From the NCBI RefSeq assembly GCF_014202505.1, contig NZ_JACHGW010000001.1:1630697-1694696 (forward strand): a DNA stretch of 64,000 nucleotides, in the 5' to 3' direction. Position 1 is the stretch's first letter, and each line of letters opens with the position of its first letter. Positions 33,423 to 41,950 of this stretch are shown here, piece after piece. The notes under the pieces were generated by a model that was not told the origin of the DNA, searched no databases, and was given only the letters and a program-made list of their open reading frames with translations. This DNA comes from Armatimonas rosea. GTDB taxonomy: Bacteria; Armatimonadota; Armatimonadia; Armatimonadales; Armatimonadaceae. Made by a program: the position numbers and the translations under genes.

Positions 33423-35899
33423 GGGGTTTCCTTACGAAAGAGTACGGTAGCCGAAAGCGGGGCAAGTGTCAAGCGGTTTTCCACCGTGCCGAGGCTACGT
33501 GTTCCCGCCGTCTGCGCATCCACCGCGACCTGCCAGGGGCCAGGGGGGAGCGTGAACGTGCTTGGGGTTTTGAACCGGTGCAGGGCCACAATGATCTCGG
33601 ACCAGGGGTCTTTGACACGCCTGCCCTCCAGGCGAAACGCGATCCCCCGAAACGCGACCCCGTTCTCTAGGGGCAGGAAGGTGAGGGTACTCTTTACCTG
33701 CTCCGCGGTGTGCAGACGAAGCGCTGGGTGGGCGCGGCGCAGGGCGATCAGGCCCGCGAGATAGGCATGGATATCGGCGAAGCGCTCCCCGCGTGCCCAG
33801 TCGAACTGATTGGCCGTGTCGCCGGCGTCGTAGGAGTTGTGGCTCATTCCCTTGGTGCGCCCCAGCTCGATCCCCCCCTCCAGAAACGGAATCCCCTGGG
33901 AGAGCAGCACGGCGGCATGGGCGAGCTTGACAGCGGCGCGCTGGAGTGCGGGGTCATTGGGGAGGCTCAGGGCGGTCTTGTCCCAGAAGGTCATGTTGTC
34001 GTGGGCGGAGACATAGTTCACGGTCTCCGTGGGGGCGGCGGCAAAGTCTGCCAGCGAGCCACTGACCGCCTGCTCCAGCGCGGGTCTTTCCACCCGTCCC
34101 CCGTGCGAAAAGCCCGCGCCGGGGCCATCGAGCTCGCCGCGCAGGGCGTTGCGGAAGTGGTCGTTGAAGACCGCCACCCCGAGCCCGCGCTGGTCACCCT
34201 TGCCAAAGCGTAGCGGTCCGCCCCCGGTCCAGGGCTCGCCGTAGATCAGCGCGGCGGGGTTGTGGCGGCGAATCTCCTTGGCCAGCTCGGCGACCGTCTC
34301 CTTGGTAAACATCCCCAGCAGGTCGAAGCGGAAGCCGTCGATTCTATACTCCCGTGCCCAGAGAGCCAGGCTCTCGCGGATAAACTTTCGCACCATCGGG
34401 CGCTCGTCGTGGAGGGCGTTGCCCACCCCGGACTCATTGAGGAGCTCGCCCTTGTCGTTGCTGCGGAAGTAGTAGTAGGGGACGCACTCCCAGAACGCGG
34501 AGAGGGCGCCCTCACTGGGGACCGTATGGTTGTAGACCACGTCCAAGACCACCCCCAAGCCACGCCTTTGCAGCGCCGCGATCAGGGTCTTGACCTCCCG
34601 AATCCGAGCGAGTGGGTCGCCGTCGGGCTGGGTGGCGTACTGCTCCTCAGGGACATTGAAGAGTGTGGTCTCGTAGCCCCAGTTGTAGGTCTTGGAGTGG
34701 GCGGCGTTGAAGTTCTGGATCGGTAGCAGGTGGACGTGGGTGACCCCGAGTCGCGCCAGGTACTCGCTCTTTTGGGCGAGCCCCAGGTACTTGCCACGCC
34801 ACTCGGGCTTGACACCGCTCGACGGATGGATCGTGAAGTCCCGGACATGGAGCTCGTAGACAAGGGCATCGGTGGCTCTCTTGCCGACGAACGGGCGCGG
34901 GGCGGGCCAGCCCGGCGGGTTGGTGCGGCTCAGATCGGCAACGACGGAGCGTGCTGAGTCGGCCGTAGCGGCGACCCCGTAGATATCCGCGGCGCGGCGG
35001 CTCTGGCCGTAGGAGCGGAGCTCGTAGTGGTAGGGAGTCCCGTGCCAGTCGCCGGGAACCGTCACACGCCAGACTCCCGCCGTGCCCCGCTTCAGCGCAT
35101 GCCGCTTCTCTCCCAGTACCAGGGTCACCTGCTCCGCCACCGGGCTCCAGAGCGTGAAGGTCGTCTGGGTGCGGCTCCAGTGTGCCCCCAGATCGCCGCC
35201 TGCGTAGTGAAACAGCGGGTCCGAGAGGGCCTCGCGGACGTAGACCACGCGCTCGGGCTCCCGCTCGAACTGGACACGCAGGGGCTGCGCGACCTCTGCC
35301 GCGGTCAGCTTACGCGCTAGCCGGAGCCGCACGGACTGAAAGCGTGCCGGGGGTGCCGCGGCCCTAGAGCGCTCGGGAAGCGCGGTGGGCAGGGGGACAG
35401 TAGCGGGCTGGTTGATCGAGTCTTGAATTGTCTTCTTGCCGAAGTCCACCACAAAGCGCACGAGCTGGGCCTTGGGCACGGTCAGCGCGATATTGGCCCC
35501 GCCCGGCACGAACCCCGCGCCGTAGTTCTCGTCCCAGGAGCCCCCGCGCGTGAGCTTGTAGGCGTAGCTACCCGCCGGGAGCGAGACAACCAGCTCGTAC
35601 ACGCCCTCGGCGAGGCGTGTCAGCTGGGTCTCCGTGCCTGCGGGGTTCCACTCGCGCCCGCCCAAAGCTACCTGGATCGTCCCCGCCAGAACCACGTTGT
35701 TGGGATCGCGGACGGGCGCGGCTGGCTCGCCACCGGAGACCGCCACCACAGGGATACTCTGCGCCCCGACCCGCACGCGAAAGCGTGGCGCGAGCCGCTC
35801 AGGGGTGAGCGACTGGGGGAGCCAGTAGCGGATCTCATCGAGCGCATCGAGGAACGCGGGCTGGGCAGGGACGGGCAGGGCAGGGTTGCGGCGTAGCAT
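33419..35899 (-). CDS. pulA: Type I pullulanase / GH13 debranching enzyme
   Basis: An 826-residue alpha-glucan debranching enzyme. N-terminal beta domains (two CBM48-like modules; DPLFHYAGGDLGAHWSRTQ precedes the second) are followed by the GH13 barrel with the pullulanase signature YNWGYETTLFNVPEEQY, nucleophile Asp in FRFDLLG, acid Glu in YGEPWTGG, and HDN in VSAHDNMTFWD. It cuts alpha-1,6 branches of glycogen, starch or pullulan. No signal peptide is seen from ATG at 35899, which suggests intracellular glycogen or imported dextrin. TACAAT lies six bases before ATG. It is coupled to the sulfatase downstream by an ATGA overlap. Confidence 0.93.
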   Translation of the reverse strand: MLRRNPALPVPAQPAFLDALDEIRYWLPQSLTPERLAPRFRVRVGAQSIPVVAVSGGEPAAPVRDPNNVVLAGTIQVALGGREWNPAGTETQLTRLAEGVYELVVSLPAGSYAYKLTRGGSWDENYGAGFVPGGANIALTVPKAQLVRFVVDFGKKTIQDSINQPATVPLPTALPERSRAAAPPARFQSVRLRLARKLTAAEVAQPLRVQFEREPERVVYVREALSDPLFHYAGGDLGAHWSRTQTTFTLWSPVAEQVTLVLGEKRHALKRGTAGVWRVTVPGDWHGTPYHYELRSYGQSRRAADIYGVAATADSARSVVADLSRTNPPGWPAPRPFVGKRATDALVYELHVRDFTIHPSSGVKPEWRGKYLGLAQKSEYLARLGVTHVHLLPIQNFNAAHSKTYNWGYETTLFNVPEEQYATQPDGDPLARIREVKTLIAALQRRGLGVVLDVVYNHTVPSEGALSAFWECVPYYYFRSNDKGELLNESGVGNALHDERPMVRKFIRESLALWAREYRIDGFRFDLLGMFTKETVAELAKEIRRHNPAALIYGEPWTGGGPLRFGKGDQRGLGVAVFNDHFRNALRGELDGPGAGFSHGGRVERPALEQAVSGSLADFAAAPTETVNYVSAHDNMTFWDKTALSLPNDPALQRAAVKLAHAAVLLSQGIPFLEGGIELGRTKGMSHNSYDAGDTANQFDWARGERFADIHAYLAGLIALRRAHPALRLHTAEQVKSTLTFLPLENGVAFRGIAFRLEGRRVKDPWSEIIVALHRFKTPSTFTLPPGPWQVAVDAQTAGTRSLGTVENRLTLAPLSATVLFRKETP

Positions 35900-35905
35900 G
35901 CGGGT

Positions 35906-35911
35906 ATTGTA
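35906..35911 (-). promoter_or_regulatory. TACAAT -10 box of the pullulanase-sulfatase run
   Basis: Minus strand TACAAT-ACCCGC-ATG, six bases before the start codon, no Shine-Dalgarno. It supports ATG at 35899 over an upstream GTG. Confidence 0.6.
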
Positions 35912-35958
35912 CCCAGCGGCCACCCCCCCCCCGCCCCCGTCCGACGGGGGAGCTTATT

Positions 35959-35983
35959 CCCCCGCCGGGCGGGGGTTAGGGGG
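35959..35983. repeat. GC palindrome, second copy
   Basis: CCCCCGCCGGGCGGGGGTTA then GGGGG, overlapping the 3' end of the small membrane protein gene. It matches 30341-30367 in inverted orientation. Confidence 0.65.
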
Positions 35984-36236
35984 TAAGGTGTAAGTGCCCG
36001 GTGTGGCGGGCCAGCTCGACGGCAAACACCAGGCACCAGAAGAGTGTCACCCAGGGCGGCTTGGCCCAGCAGCGCCACTCGCGCACGCCCTTTGCCGCGG
36101 CGATGATGTAGCAGATCGCGGAGAGTCCGGAGAGCGCGAGCAGGGCGTACTTCCCCGTGAAGATCAGCACGAGAAACGCGGCCTTGCAGAACGTAAAGGC
36201 CCAGCCCTCCCAGTCTTTTCCCGTTCGGTCTTTCAT
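35976..36236 (-). CDS. Small two-helix membrane protein
   Basis: An 86-residue protein, MKDRTGKDWEGWAFTFCKAA at the start, then two hydrophobic segments (about 17-46 and 60-74) separated by a basic, Trp-rich loop (VREWRCWAKPPW). I do not recognise a family. ATG at 36236 lies 13 bases after the stop of the CocE-like hydrolase, so it is probably in the same transcript. Its last codons and stop lie in a GC palindrome shared with 30.35 kb, which suggests the natural C-terminus has been altered by the repeat. Confidence 0.6.
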   Translation of the reverse strand: MKDRTGKDWEGWAFTFCKAAFLVLIFTGKYALLALSGLSAICYIIAAAKGVREWRCWAKPPWVTLFWCLVFAVELARHTGHLHLTP

Positions 36237-36249
36237 GGGGCAGGCTCTT

Positions 36250-38082
36250 TCATGGCTTTACCGTGAAGCGAATCCGCGAGGGGTACTTTTTCGAGTGAAA
36301 AACGGTCTGCGTTGCCTTCACAAAATCGCTGTCGTCGGCCTTTCCGATGCTCATGAACTTCTGCGGGTTGCGGTCCACGAGCGGGAACCAGCTGCTCTGA
36401 ATCTGCACTTGAAGGCGGTGGCCCTTCTTGAACGTGTGGCAGATATCCCCAAGGGCGAAGTGCACCGGGGTGGGCTTGCCAGGGACAAAGGGCTCGGGCT
36501 TGGTGAAGCTGTTGCGGAACTTGCCCCGGAACGCATCGCCGCGGACAAGGCGCTGGACACCCGTGTCGGGGGAGACATCGATCACCTTCACGATCCAGTC
36601 GGAGTCGGTGCCGGTGGTGGCGACCGTGAGCTCGACCTCGATCCCGCCGACCGTGGTCATGTCCTTTGTCAGCGGGGCACTGGTGTAGGTGAGCACATCG
36701 GGGCGCTTGCTGGCGAAGCGCTGGTCCTCGGCCATGTAGCGCGAGTCGCGGCGCACGCCGGGGAAGCTGGTATAGGGAACGGGGCTTGCCGGATCAGAGA
36801 CGTAGCTATCTGCTGCGGCTTTCTCATTGCTCACGGGAGCTGTCGCGAGGCCTTTTCCGGGCTGGAGGTAGAAGCTACGTGTGGGCAGGCCCTTCGGAGG
36901 CCAGGCGGAGAAGGCAAGCCACTGGTTCGAGCCCGTGGCAAAGACCCGTGCCTTGACCTTGGGATCGGGCGGTGTTCCCTTGCCCTTGAGGTAGTAGTTG
37001 AAGAACGGCAGCTCCAGCTTGTCGCGGAACGTGGCGGCGGTGTCCTGTCCAAACCTCAGGTCGTGGAAGCGGCTCCCATCACCGCCCCAGCCCCCGTGCG
37101 ACCAGGGGCCGATCACGATCGACGCCGGGGTCTTGGGGCTCTGGGCTTGCAGGGCGCGGATCATGTGCTGCGGTCCCCAGAGGTCCTCGGCATCGAAGAA
37201 CCCCCCGACCACCAGGAAGGCGGGCGTCATGTTCTTAAAGTGCGGCAGGGGCGTGCGCGCCTGCCAGAAGGCATCGTAGGTATCGTGCTCGATCAGGTCG
37301 TTCCAGAAGGGAATCTTGCCGTGGAAGAAGCGCTCGTTGGCGTTCTTCAAGGCCCCGAGTTTCAAATAAAAGTCGTAGGCGTTGTTGGAGTCGTAGGAGA
37401 GCTTCGGGTCGAACTCCTGCTTGCTGGGGCCTTGTCGCGGCCAGTCGAAGCCGCCGAAGCACCAGGCGAAGTTGTCCAGGAGCATGAAGGCCCCATTGTG
37501 GTGGTCGTCGTCGCCTAAGAACCAATCCGTGACGGGAGCCTGGGGCGAGACCGCCTTGAGCGCGGGGTGTGCTCGCACCGCCCCGACCGCGGCGTAGAAG
37601 CCCGGATACGAAACACCCACCATCCCCACTTTCCCATTATTGCCCTCGACATTCTTCACCAGCCAGTCGATGGTGTCGTAGGTGTCGGAGCTCTCATCGA
37701 CTCCCTTGCCATCGGGGCTGAGGGGGCGGACATTCTCGTAGTCGCCCTCGGACAGGTACTTTCCCCGGACATCCTGGAAGACCAGGATGTAGTTCTCTTG
37801 CGCGTAGCTTCCCTCGACCGGGCCGAAGTCGTCCGCGCCGTAGGGCACCGAGTAGGGGGTGCGCTCCATCAGGATCGGGTGTTTCTCGCTCGTGTCTTTG
37901 GGGGTGTAGATCACGGTGTAGAGCTTGGTGCCATCGCGCATGGGAATCTGCACATCGCGCTTGGTGTAGCGCTGCTCGACCCGCCGGAGCGCCGCCGCGT
38001 GGGGCGCGGCAGCGTGCTGGGAGACAGCGGCGAGGCCAAGGGCAAGAACGGCGAGAGGGAGAGTGCGGCGCATGAAACTCAT
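36250..38082 (-). CDS. CocE/NonD family hydrolase (X-Pro dipeptidyl-peptidase S15-like), exported
   Basis: A 610-residue alpha/beta hydrolase with signal peptide (MSFMRRTLPLAVLALGLAAVS). The S15 domain begins DVQIPMRDGTKLYTVIYTP; the nucleophile Ser is in GVSYPGFYAA, and DSDWIVKVIDV marks the C-terminal jelly-roll domain of the CocE/PepX group. Known members cleave X-Pro peptides, cocaine esters or beta-lactam side chains; the true substrate is unknown, and a glycan acyl esterase or peptidase are both possible. It heads run B, with 120 bases of GC-rich palindromic sequence upstream and no clear -10 box. Confidence 0.9.
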   Translation of the reverse strand: MSFMRRTLPLAVLALGLAAVSQHAAAPHAAALRRVEQRYTKRDVQIPMRDGTKLYTVIYTPKDTSEKHPILMERTPYSVPYGADDFGPVEGSYAQENYILVFQDVRGKYLSEGDYENVRPLSPDGKGVDESSDTYDTIDWLVKNVEGNNGKVGMVGVSYPGFYAAVGAVRAHPALKAVSPQAPVTDWFLGDDDHHNGAFMLLDNFAWCFGGFDWPRQGPSKQEFDPKLSYDSNNAYDFYLKLGALKNANERFFHGKIPFWNDLIEHDTYDAFWQARTPLPHFKNMTPAFLVVGGFFDAEDLWGPQHMIRALQAQSPKTPASIVIGPWSHGGWGGDGSRFHDLRFGQDTAATFRDKLELPFFNYYLKGKGTPPDPKVKARVFATGSNQWLAFSAWPPKGLPTRSFYLQPGKGLATAPVSNEKAAADSYVSDPASPVPYTSFPGVRRDSRYMAEDQRFASKRPDVLTYTSAPLTKDMTTVGGIEVELTVATTGTDSDWIVKVIDVSPDTGVQRLVRGDAFRGKFRNSFTKPEPFVPGKPTPVHFALGDICHTFKKGHRLQVQIQSSWFPLVDRNPQKFMSIGKADDSDFVKATQTVFHSKKYPSRIRFTVKP

Positions 38083-38202
38083 TTCCGTATCGAGGGGCGG
38101 GATTCCTGCACGGCATCGCCCCCGTTGACCGCCCCCGTTGGAGGGGGGCGTCTTGCAGTCCTAGTGCCTCGGACACAAAGGGCGCAAGCGCCCATCCCGA
38201 GT

Positions 38203-38592
38203 TCACTGGTCCGGTTCGCTGGCACGGGGCTTTTCCCCGAGTCGAATCGGAAGCCTATCGTCTTTGTAGAGCTTGGCAATGTGGTTGAGCTCGGGGCGTG
38301 CCCAAGCAAAGAGCGCGGGGCGGAAGAGAAAACCTACCCCTGCGATAGCCTGCGAACCAAGGATAAGAATCAGCACGAGCCCTACCAACCAGGTAAGTAG
38401 CGAAGACTTCGGGTTGTTGCGTTTTTGCCAGAAGTGCGAGATGGCTCCGAGGAGAAACGTGGCGACATTCAGGGGAAACTGCAGTATATCAATGCCGGGC
38501 TGAGGGAGGAGCCCTTCGATAAAGGCACAGCCAAGACTCGTCAGCAGTGGTAAGCCAACGAGTAGGGCAACAATTGGGGCTATCGGTTTCAT
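38203..38592 (-). CDS. Small membrane protein
   Basis: A 129-residue protein with hydrophobic segments at about 5-25, 38-52 and 65-90, ending in a polar Arg/Glu-rich tail. No family recognised. ATG at 38592 is chosen because GGAGG lies eight or nine bases before it; an ATG six codons upstream would place that sequence inside the gene. It stands alone, with repeat-rich sequence on both sides (38083-38202 and 38593-38766). Confidence 0.65.
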   Translation of the reverse strand: MKPIAPIVALLVGLPLLTSLGCAFIEGLLPQPGIDILQFPLNVATFLLGAISHFWQKRNNPKSSLLTWLVGLVLILILGSQAIAGVGFLFRPALFAWARPELNHIAKLYKDDRLPIRLGEKPRASEPDQ

Positions 38593-38642
38593 GGGCGCTT
38601 TCCTCCCCATTTTATCCCGCCCGTTGGAGGGACGGGACTGAA

Positions 38643-38718
38643 GAGCCTGCGGCTACAAAGGGCGAGCCGCCCATACCAAATTTATGGCCGTAGGCCTTCG
38701 TGTCGGAGCCTGCGACGA
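38643..38718. repeat. BIME-like copy of the transposase-associated REP
   Basis: GAGCCTGCGGC on the left and TATGGCCGTAGGCCTTCG followed by TGTCGGAGCCTGCGACGA on the right, matching both ends of the transposase locus at 3875-4453 but without the gene. The inverted pair brackets about 30 bases. Confidence 0.75.
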
Positions 38719-38766
38719 CAGCAAGACGCCCCCCTCCAACGGGGGCGATCTAATCGGGGGCGATCC

Positions 38767-40137
38767 TCACCTCGCCATCACGAGCTGTAGGCCGCTCACC
38801 TCGGGCTTTCGGCCTCGGTGGAAGACATTGTACTCGCAGAAGCTGACGGCCTCGCCGTTTTCGTTGAGGAGCTTGGTGCAGCACTGATCCACCCGCTTCT
38901 GGTCCCAAGTGTGGGCGTCCATGAAGGGCTTGACCACGATCCGAAACGTCCGGCGGCCCACGGCTTGGGGATCGTTGCGCAGGGGGAGGAGGTCTTTGAC
39001 GCCGCTGTGGGCGTAGAGGGTCATCAGATCGCGGAGGGTGCGGCCCGCGCGCAGGTTCACGGTATCGCTCCAGACCCGCTTGAGCGCGCCCTCGATCAGA
39101 CCGGAGAAGCTGATCTTATCGGAGAACAGGTCCAGGTAGCGCGCGACATCCAGGTGCCGCGGGAGGGGCGTGAGAGTCGTGCGTTTTTCGTCGAGAATCC
39201 CGTAGGTCAGGACGCAGCAGTCGGGGTGGGAGCAGGGGAGCCCCACAAAGTCCGCGAGCTGGAGCGCACCGTCGGTCTGGGCCACGAGGCGCTCTAACAC
39301 CCCGGTCAGGGTCAGGCGTGCACCGGGATCGTAGCCGTGCTCGTAGCGCCCGTTGTTCATCACGGGCTGGTAGGTGATCCCGCAGATCGTCTCATGGGCC
39401 AGCGCAAACCGATAGAGCTCCCCGATCTCATCGTCGTTGACCCCCGCCTCGACCGTCGGCACGAGGTTGATAAACAGCCCGGCATCGGTGGCGATCCGCA
39501 GTGCCTCCTGCTTGCGTGCGACTAGGTCTTTGCCGTAGAGCCGCTCGTGGACCTCGGGGCGGAAGCTGCCGTAGGAAAAGTACAGCTCGATCCGGTCCTT
39601 GCGTGCTGTCAGCGCCTCGACCAGCTCCTTGCTCTGGGTGAGGCGCAGACCATTGGTGTTGATCACGACCCGGTCGATGGGGTACTCCAGGGCCATGTCC
39701 AGCAGCTCGATAAAGCGCGGATGAATCGTCGGCTCGCCGCCGGAGAGCATGAGCACGTCTAAGCGGCTCTGCGTGCGAAAGAAGCTATCGAGCCGCCGCC
39801 GCGCCTCGGCGTCGGGCATCATCTCGTGGCCGCGGGCATCGGCGTAGCAGGTCGGGCAGCGCAGGTTGCAGGCCTGGGTGATCTCTAGGAGCAAGACGCA
39901 GGTGGGCGGGCCATCGGCGCACTCGGTTCCCGGCCCGCAGCACCCACCCCCCGCGCTCCGGTCTACCGCGTAGGTCCGAAAGCGCTGGTACTCGGTCGCA
40001 TTGCTCGCCAGCAGCGCCGTGCTCTCCCCGTGGCGCGGGCAATTCTGCCGCATCCAGATCCGCCCCGCCTCCTCGTAGATCGTCGCAGAGACCGAACGCA
40101 GGCACGTTGGGCAAAGGCCCGTTGTTTCCTCAATCAT
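38767..40137 (-). CDS. Radical SAM protein, Tes/MJ0619-like
   Basis: A 456-residue radical SAM enzyme. The cluster motif is CNLRCPTC (Cys90, Cys94, Cys97). It also has an N-terminal CPTC and CPRHGE metal-site region, a CCGPGTEC stretch just before the core, and C-terminal cysteines in SHPDCC and QCC..FCEYN. This multi-cluster layout is that of the MJ0619/Tes group, whose characterised archaeal member couples lipid tails into tetraethers; bacterial homologues are mostly uncharacterised. ATG at 40137 overlaps the stop of the small membrane gene by four bases. A 35-base stretch encoding its first residues is duplicated 533 bases upstream. A lipid-modifying function here is inference. Confidence 0.8.
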   Translation of the reverse strand: MIEETTGLCPTCLRSVSATIYEEAGRIWMRQNCPRHGESTALLASNATEYQRFRTYAVDRSAGGGCCGPGTECADGPPTCVLLLEITQACNLRCPTCYADARGHEMMPDAEARRRLDSFFRTQSRLDVLMLSGGEPTIHPRFIELLDMALEYPIDRVVINTNGLRLTQSKELVEALTARKDRIELYFSYGSFRPEVHERLYGKDLVARKQEALRIATDAGLFINLVPTVEAGVNDDEIGELYRFALAHETICGITYQPVMNNGRYEHGYDPGARLTLTGVLERLVAQTDGALQLADFVGLPCSHPDCCVLTYGILDEKRTTLTPLPRHLDVARYLDLFSDKISFSGLIEGALKRVWSDTVNLRAGRTLRDLMTLYAHSGVKDLLPLRNDPQAVGRRTFRIVVKPFMDAHTWDQKRVDQCCTKLLNENGEAVSFCEYNVFHRGRKPEVSGLQLVMAR

Positions 40138-40562
40138 TGTGTCCCTCGCGACTTGAAGGCTATAGGCAGAAGTACTCCAAAGAGGAGAAGTGGGGAGAAA
40201 CTGCGCAGGCAGTACCCGACAAAGGAGAGGGATTGGTAGAGCTCCCACTTGATTGGTAGCCCTGAGGGGGCTATTGTTAGGAGTTCGCGTGTGCTTGGTA
40301 TCAGGGAGAGCATAAATAGCAGGGCGAGAATCCTCTTCGATGCCGGATTGCATGGCACGAAAACGAGGGCGAAAAAAAGACCAACACTGCCGGTTGTGGC
40401 TGGTGTGAGGAGGATTTTAGGGAAGTGGCAGAGGGCGTCGTTGCAACGGTCAAGGGTTCTTAAGTAGCTGGCTCCCAGAAATAGCCAGAGCGGGTAGGCG
40501 ACGATGTAGGCGAGAGCTGCATAGAGGAGAGCATGAATAACCTCGTCGCGTCGTTTTTGCAT
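40134..40562 (-). CDS. Small polytopic membrane protein
   Basis: A 142-residue protein with four hydrophobic segments (about 10-32, 52-72, 76-95 and 115-135). No family recognised. ATG at 40562 has a purine-rich GGGAAGGGGAAAAAG upstream. The frame is open back to ATG at 40685, four bases after the previous stop; that extension carries a copied fragment of the radical SAM N-terminus, so a longer 183-residue product is possible. The stop overlaps the radical SAM start by four bases. It looks inserted between the original radical SAM start and its present one. Confidence 0.65.
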   Translation of the reverse strand: MQKRRDEVIHALLYAALAYIVAYPLWLFLGASYLRTLDRCNDALCHFPKILLTPATTGSVGLFFALVFVPCNPASKRILALLFMLSLIPSTRELLTIAPSGLPIKWELYQSLSFVGYCLRSFSPLLLFGVLLPIAFKSRGTQ

Positions 40563-40629
40563 GAGCTTTTTCCCCTTCCCGTAAGTGAGTGTATCGTGGT
40601 TTTTGGTGCCCTGAAAAAATGGGGCTAGG

Positions 40630-40664
40630 CGCAGGTACGTTGGGCAAAGGCCCGTTGTTTCCTC
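40630..40664 (-). repeat. Copy of the radical SAM gene 5' end (direct repeat of 40097-40131)
   Basis: 35 bases match 40097-40131 with one difference. Both encode EETTGLCPT(Y/C)LR; this upstream copy has Tyr where the functional copy has Cys of the CPxC motif. It starts 5' at ATG 40685 as MSTTPFTEETTGLCPTYLR, which looks like the displaced original gene start. Confidence 0.85.
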
Positions 40665-40689
40665 GGTGAAGGGAGTGGTTGACATCGTG

Positions 40690-40941
40690 TTACGAGTGCT
40701 TACCCTTTCGGTTGTGTCGTCGTTTGCGTTTTCTTGGCAAGTGGTTTGTCTTATGTTTTTTCGATGGAAAAGGTTCAGCGTTGATCTCTAGAAAGTAACC
40801 TGGATACCAGACTCCAAAGGCGATCAAGCCCGATAGACAAAGATACCGCCAGACTCCGGGAAGGAAAACCCAAGCTCCTACCCCAAGTAAAGCAAGCCCT
40901 AGAAAGAAGCAAAGGGTGAGGCGAAGCGGTGGAGCTTTCAC
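40690..40941 (-). CDS. Small membrane protein with basic tail
   Basis: An 83-residue protein: two closely spaced hydrophobic stretches (about 8-27 and 29-45, LTLCFFLGLALLGVGAWVFL) and a highly basic tail (KKHKTNHLPRKRKRRHNRKG). No recognised family; the tail could bind nucleic acid or phospholipid head groups. The start is GTG at 40941, four bases after the Uma2 stop at 40946, so it appears to be the second gene of that transcript. A longer open frame upstream overlaps Uma2 and is not supported. Confidence 0.55.
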   Translation of the reverse strand: MKAPPLRLTLCFFLGLALLGVGAWVFLPGVWRYLCLSGLIAFGVWYPGYFLEINAEPFPSKKHKTNHLPRKRKRRHNRKGKHS

Positions 40942-40945
40942 GTCA

Positions 40946-41596
40946 CTACTCTGGCTCGATGCCGAGCTCGCGGAGCTTGGCGGCGAGGCGCTCAGCGCGC
41001 TCGTGTTCCGCGGTGGCGCGGGCTTCCGCCGAGTTTCGGGCGGCAAGGATGGTCTCGTAGTCCTCAAAAGCACGGCCATCGGGGCCGAAGACGGTAAAGC
41101 TGCCCTCGACGAAGGCGAAGCGCACCCCAAGGCGTGGGCTTGTCCAGCCGTCCATGCTCTCGATCCGCCGCAGGCCTCCCGCTTCTCGGAGCCAGCCCTC
41201 GGCTTCGTTGAGAGTGGGATCATAGAGGTAGTACTCGTCCACCCCGTAGCGCTCGTAGAAACCTTGCTTGCGGCTCATCTCAATCACGGTATTGCCGGGC
41301 GAGAGAATCTCCACAACAACCTGTGGGGCGATATTGTCCTCTTCCCACTGTTTGTAGCTACCCCGGTGGCCCTTAGGGCGCCCAAAAACAACCAGAACAT
41401 CGGGAGCAAGCCGTGTTTGTGGCTGTCCTTGCACGGGATACCAGAGCAGGTCACCCGCGACAAAGGCTAGGGGATCGTGGGCAGTGACGAACTCAAAGCC
41501 GCCTTTGAGCCGAGCGATCCACTGGAACTGCTGTGTATTGTCCGCCATCGGCTGGCCGTCGCTTTCAGGATAGAGTGTGGGGATGGTTTGTATCAT
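40946..41596 (-). CDS. Uma2 family (DUF820) putative endonuclease
   Basis: A 216-residue Uma2 protein with a PD-(D/E)xK-like core: TRLAPDVLVVFG (catalytic Asp), APQVVVEILSPGNT (Glu) and ERYGVDEYYLYDP. A C-terminal coiled-coil-like helix (AEARATAEHERAERLAAKLRELG) follows. Uma2 proteins are abundant in cyanobacteria and Armatimonadota-like genomes; they are predicted restriction-like nucleases, often orphan, role unproven. A TATAAT box lies 19 bases before ATG with AGGAAG in the leader, so this gene has a conventional leader unlike many neighbours. Confidence 0.88.
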   Translation of the reverse strand: MIQTIPTLYPESDGQPMADNTQQFQWIARLKGGFEFVTAHDPLAFVAGDLLWYPVQGQPQTRLAPDVLVVFGRPKGHRGSYKQWEEDNIAPQVVVEILSPGNTVIEMSRKQGFYERYGVDEYYLYDPTLNEAEGWLREAGGLRRIESMDGWTSPRLGVRFAFVEGSFTVFGPDGRAFEDYETILAARNSAEARATAEHERAERLAAKLRELGIEPE

Positions 41597-41623
41597 CGCA
41601 GGCCTCGCTTCCTAAATTATACG

Positions 41624-41950
41624 TCATCGTGGGATTCCACTCAGGCAGACGAGGAAGATGCCCAGGATGAGCAGAAGTATCAGAACCGCGCTGGTGAGCA
41701 GGCCGACACAGAAGTAGGGGTAGCGTGAGCGGAGCCGGAAGTAGGCGACCACGGCGCCGATAAAGCCGATTCCTGTGCTGATCAGAATGAGCCCCGCCAG
41801 GGTTCCCAGGATGCCGTCGATTACGGGGACCTTTGTGAACGCCTCGGAGGCGCGGTCTTGGAGCTGCATCCCACACTGCGGGCAGCGAAAGAGCGGCTCC
41901 CCGAGCTCGGTCTGGCAGTTAGGGCAGCGGTAGTGTTGATACTGTTGCAA
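41624..41950 (-). CDS. Zinc-ribbon membrane protein
   Basis: A 108-residue protein. An N-terminal zinc ribbon (YRCPNCQTELGEPLFRCPQC, two CxxC pairs) is followed by a short linker and two transmembrane helices (about 46-66 and 75-103). The start is TTG at 41950: AAGGAG lies seven bases upstream. It overlaps the Lgt-like gene by 32 bases, indicating co-expression. Such proteins are widespread and uncharacterised. No signal peptide; the ribbon is predicted to be cytoplasmic. Confidence 0.7.
   Translation of the reverse strand: MQQYQHYRCPNCQTELGEPLFRCPQCGMQLQDRASEAFTKVPVIDGILGTLAGLILISTGIGFIGAVVAYFRLRSRYPYFCVGLLTSAVLILLLILGIFLVCLSGIPR

Noticed and set aside
36157..37518. 453-codon frame opposite the CocE-like hydrolase
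   Set aside because: Long only because of codon bias in the GC-rich opposite strand; the minus strand has the GVSYPG nucleophile and a signal peptide.
38767..40137. Radical SAM gene as anaerobic sulfatase-maturing enzyme (anSME)
   Set aside because: Cluster layout and N-terminal CPxC region fit the MJ0619/Tes group rather than the anSME SPASM-type proteins, so the maturase for the sulfatases is not assigned here.
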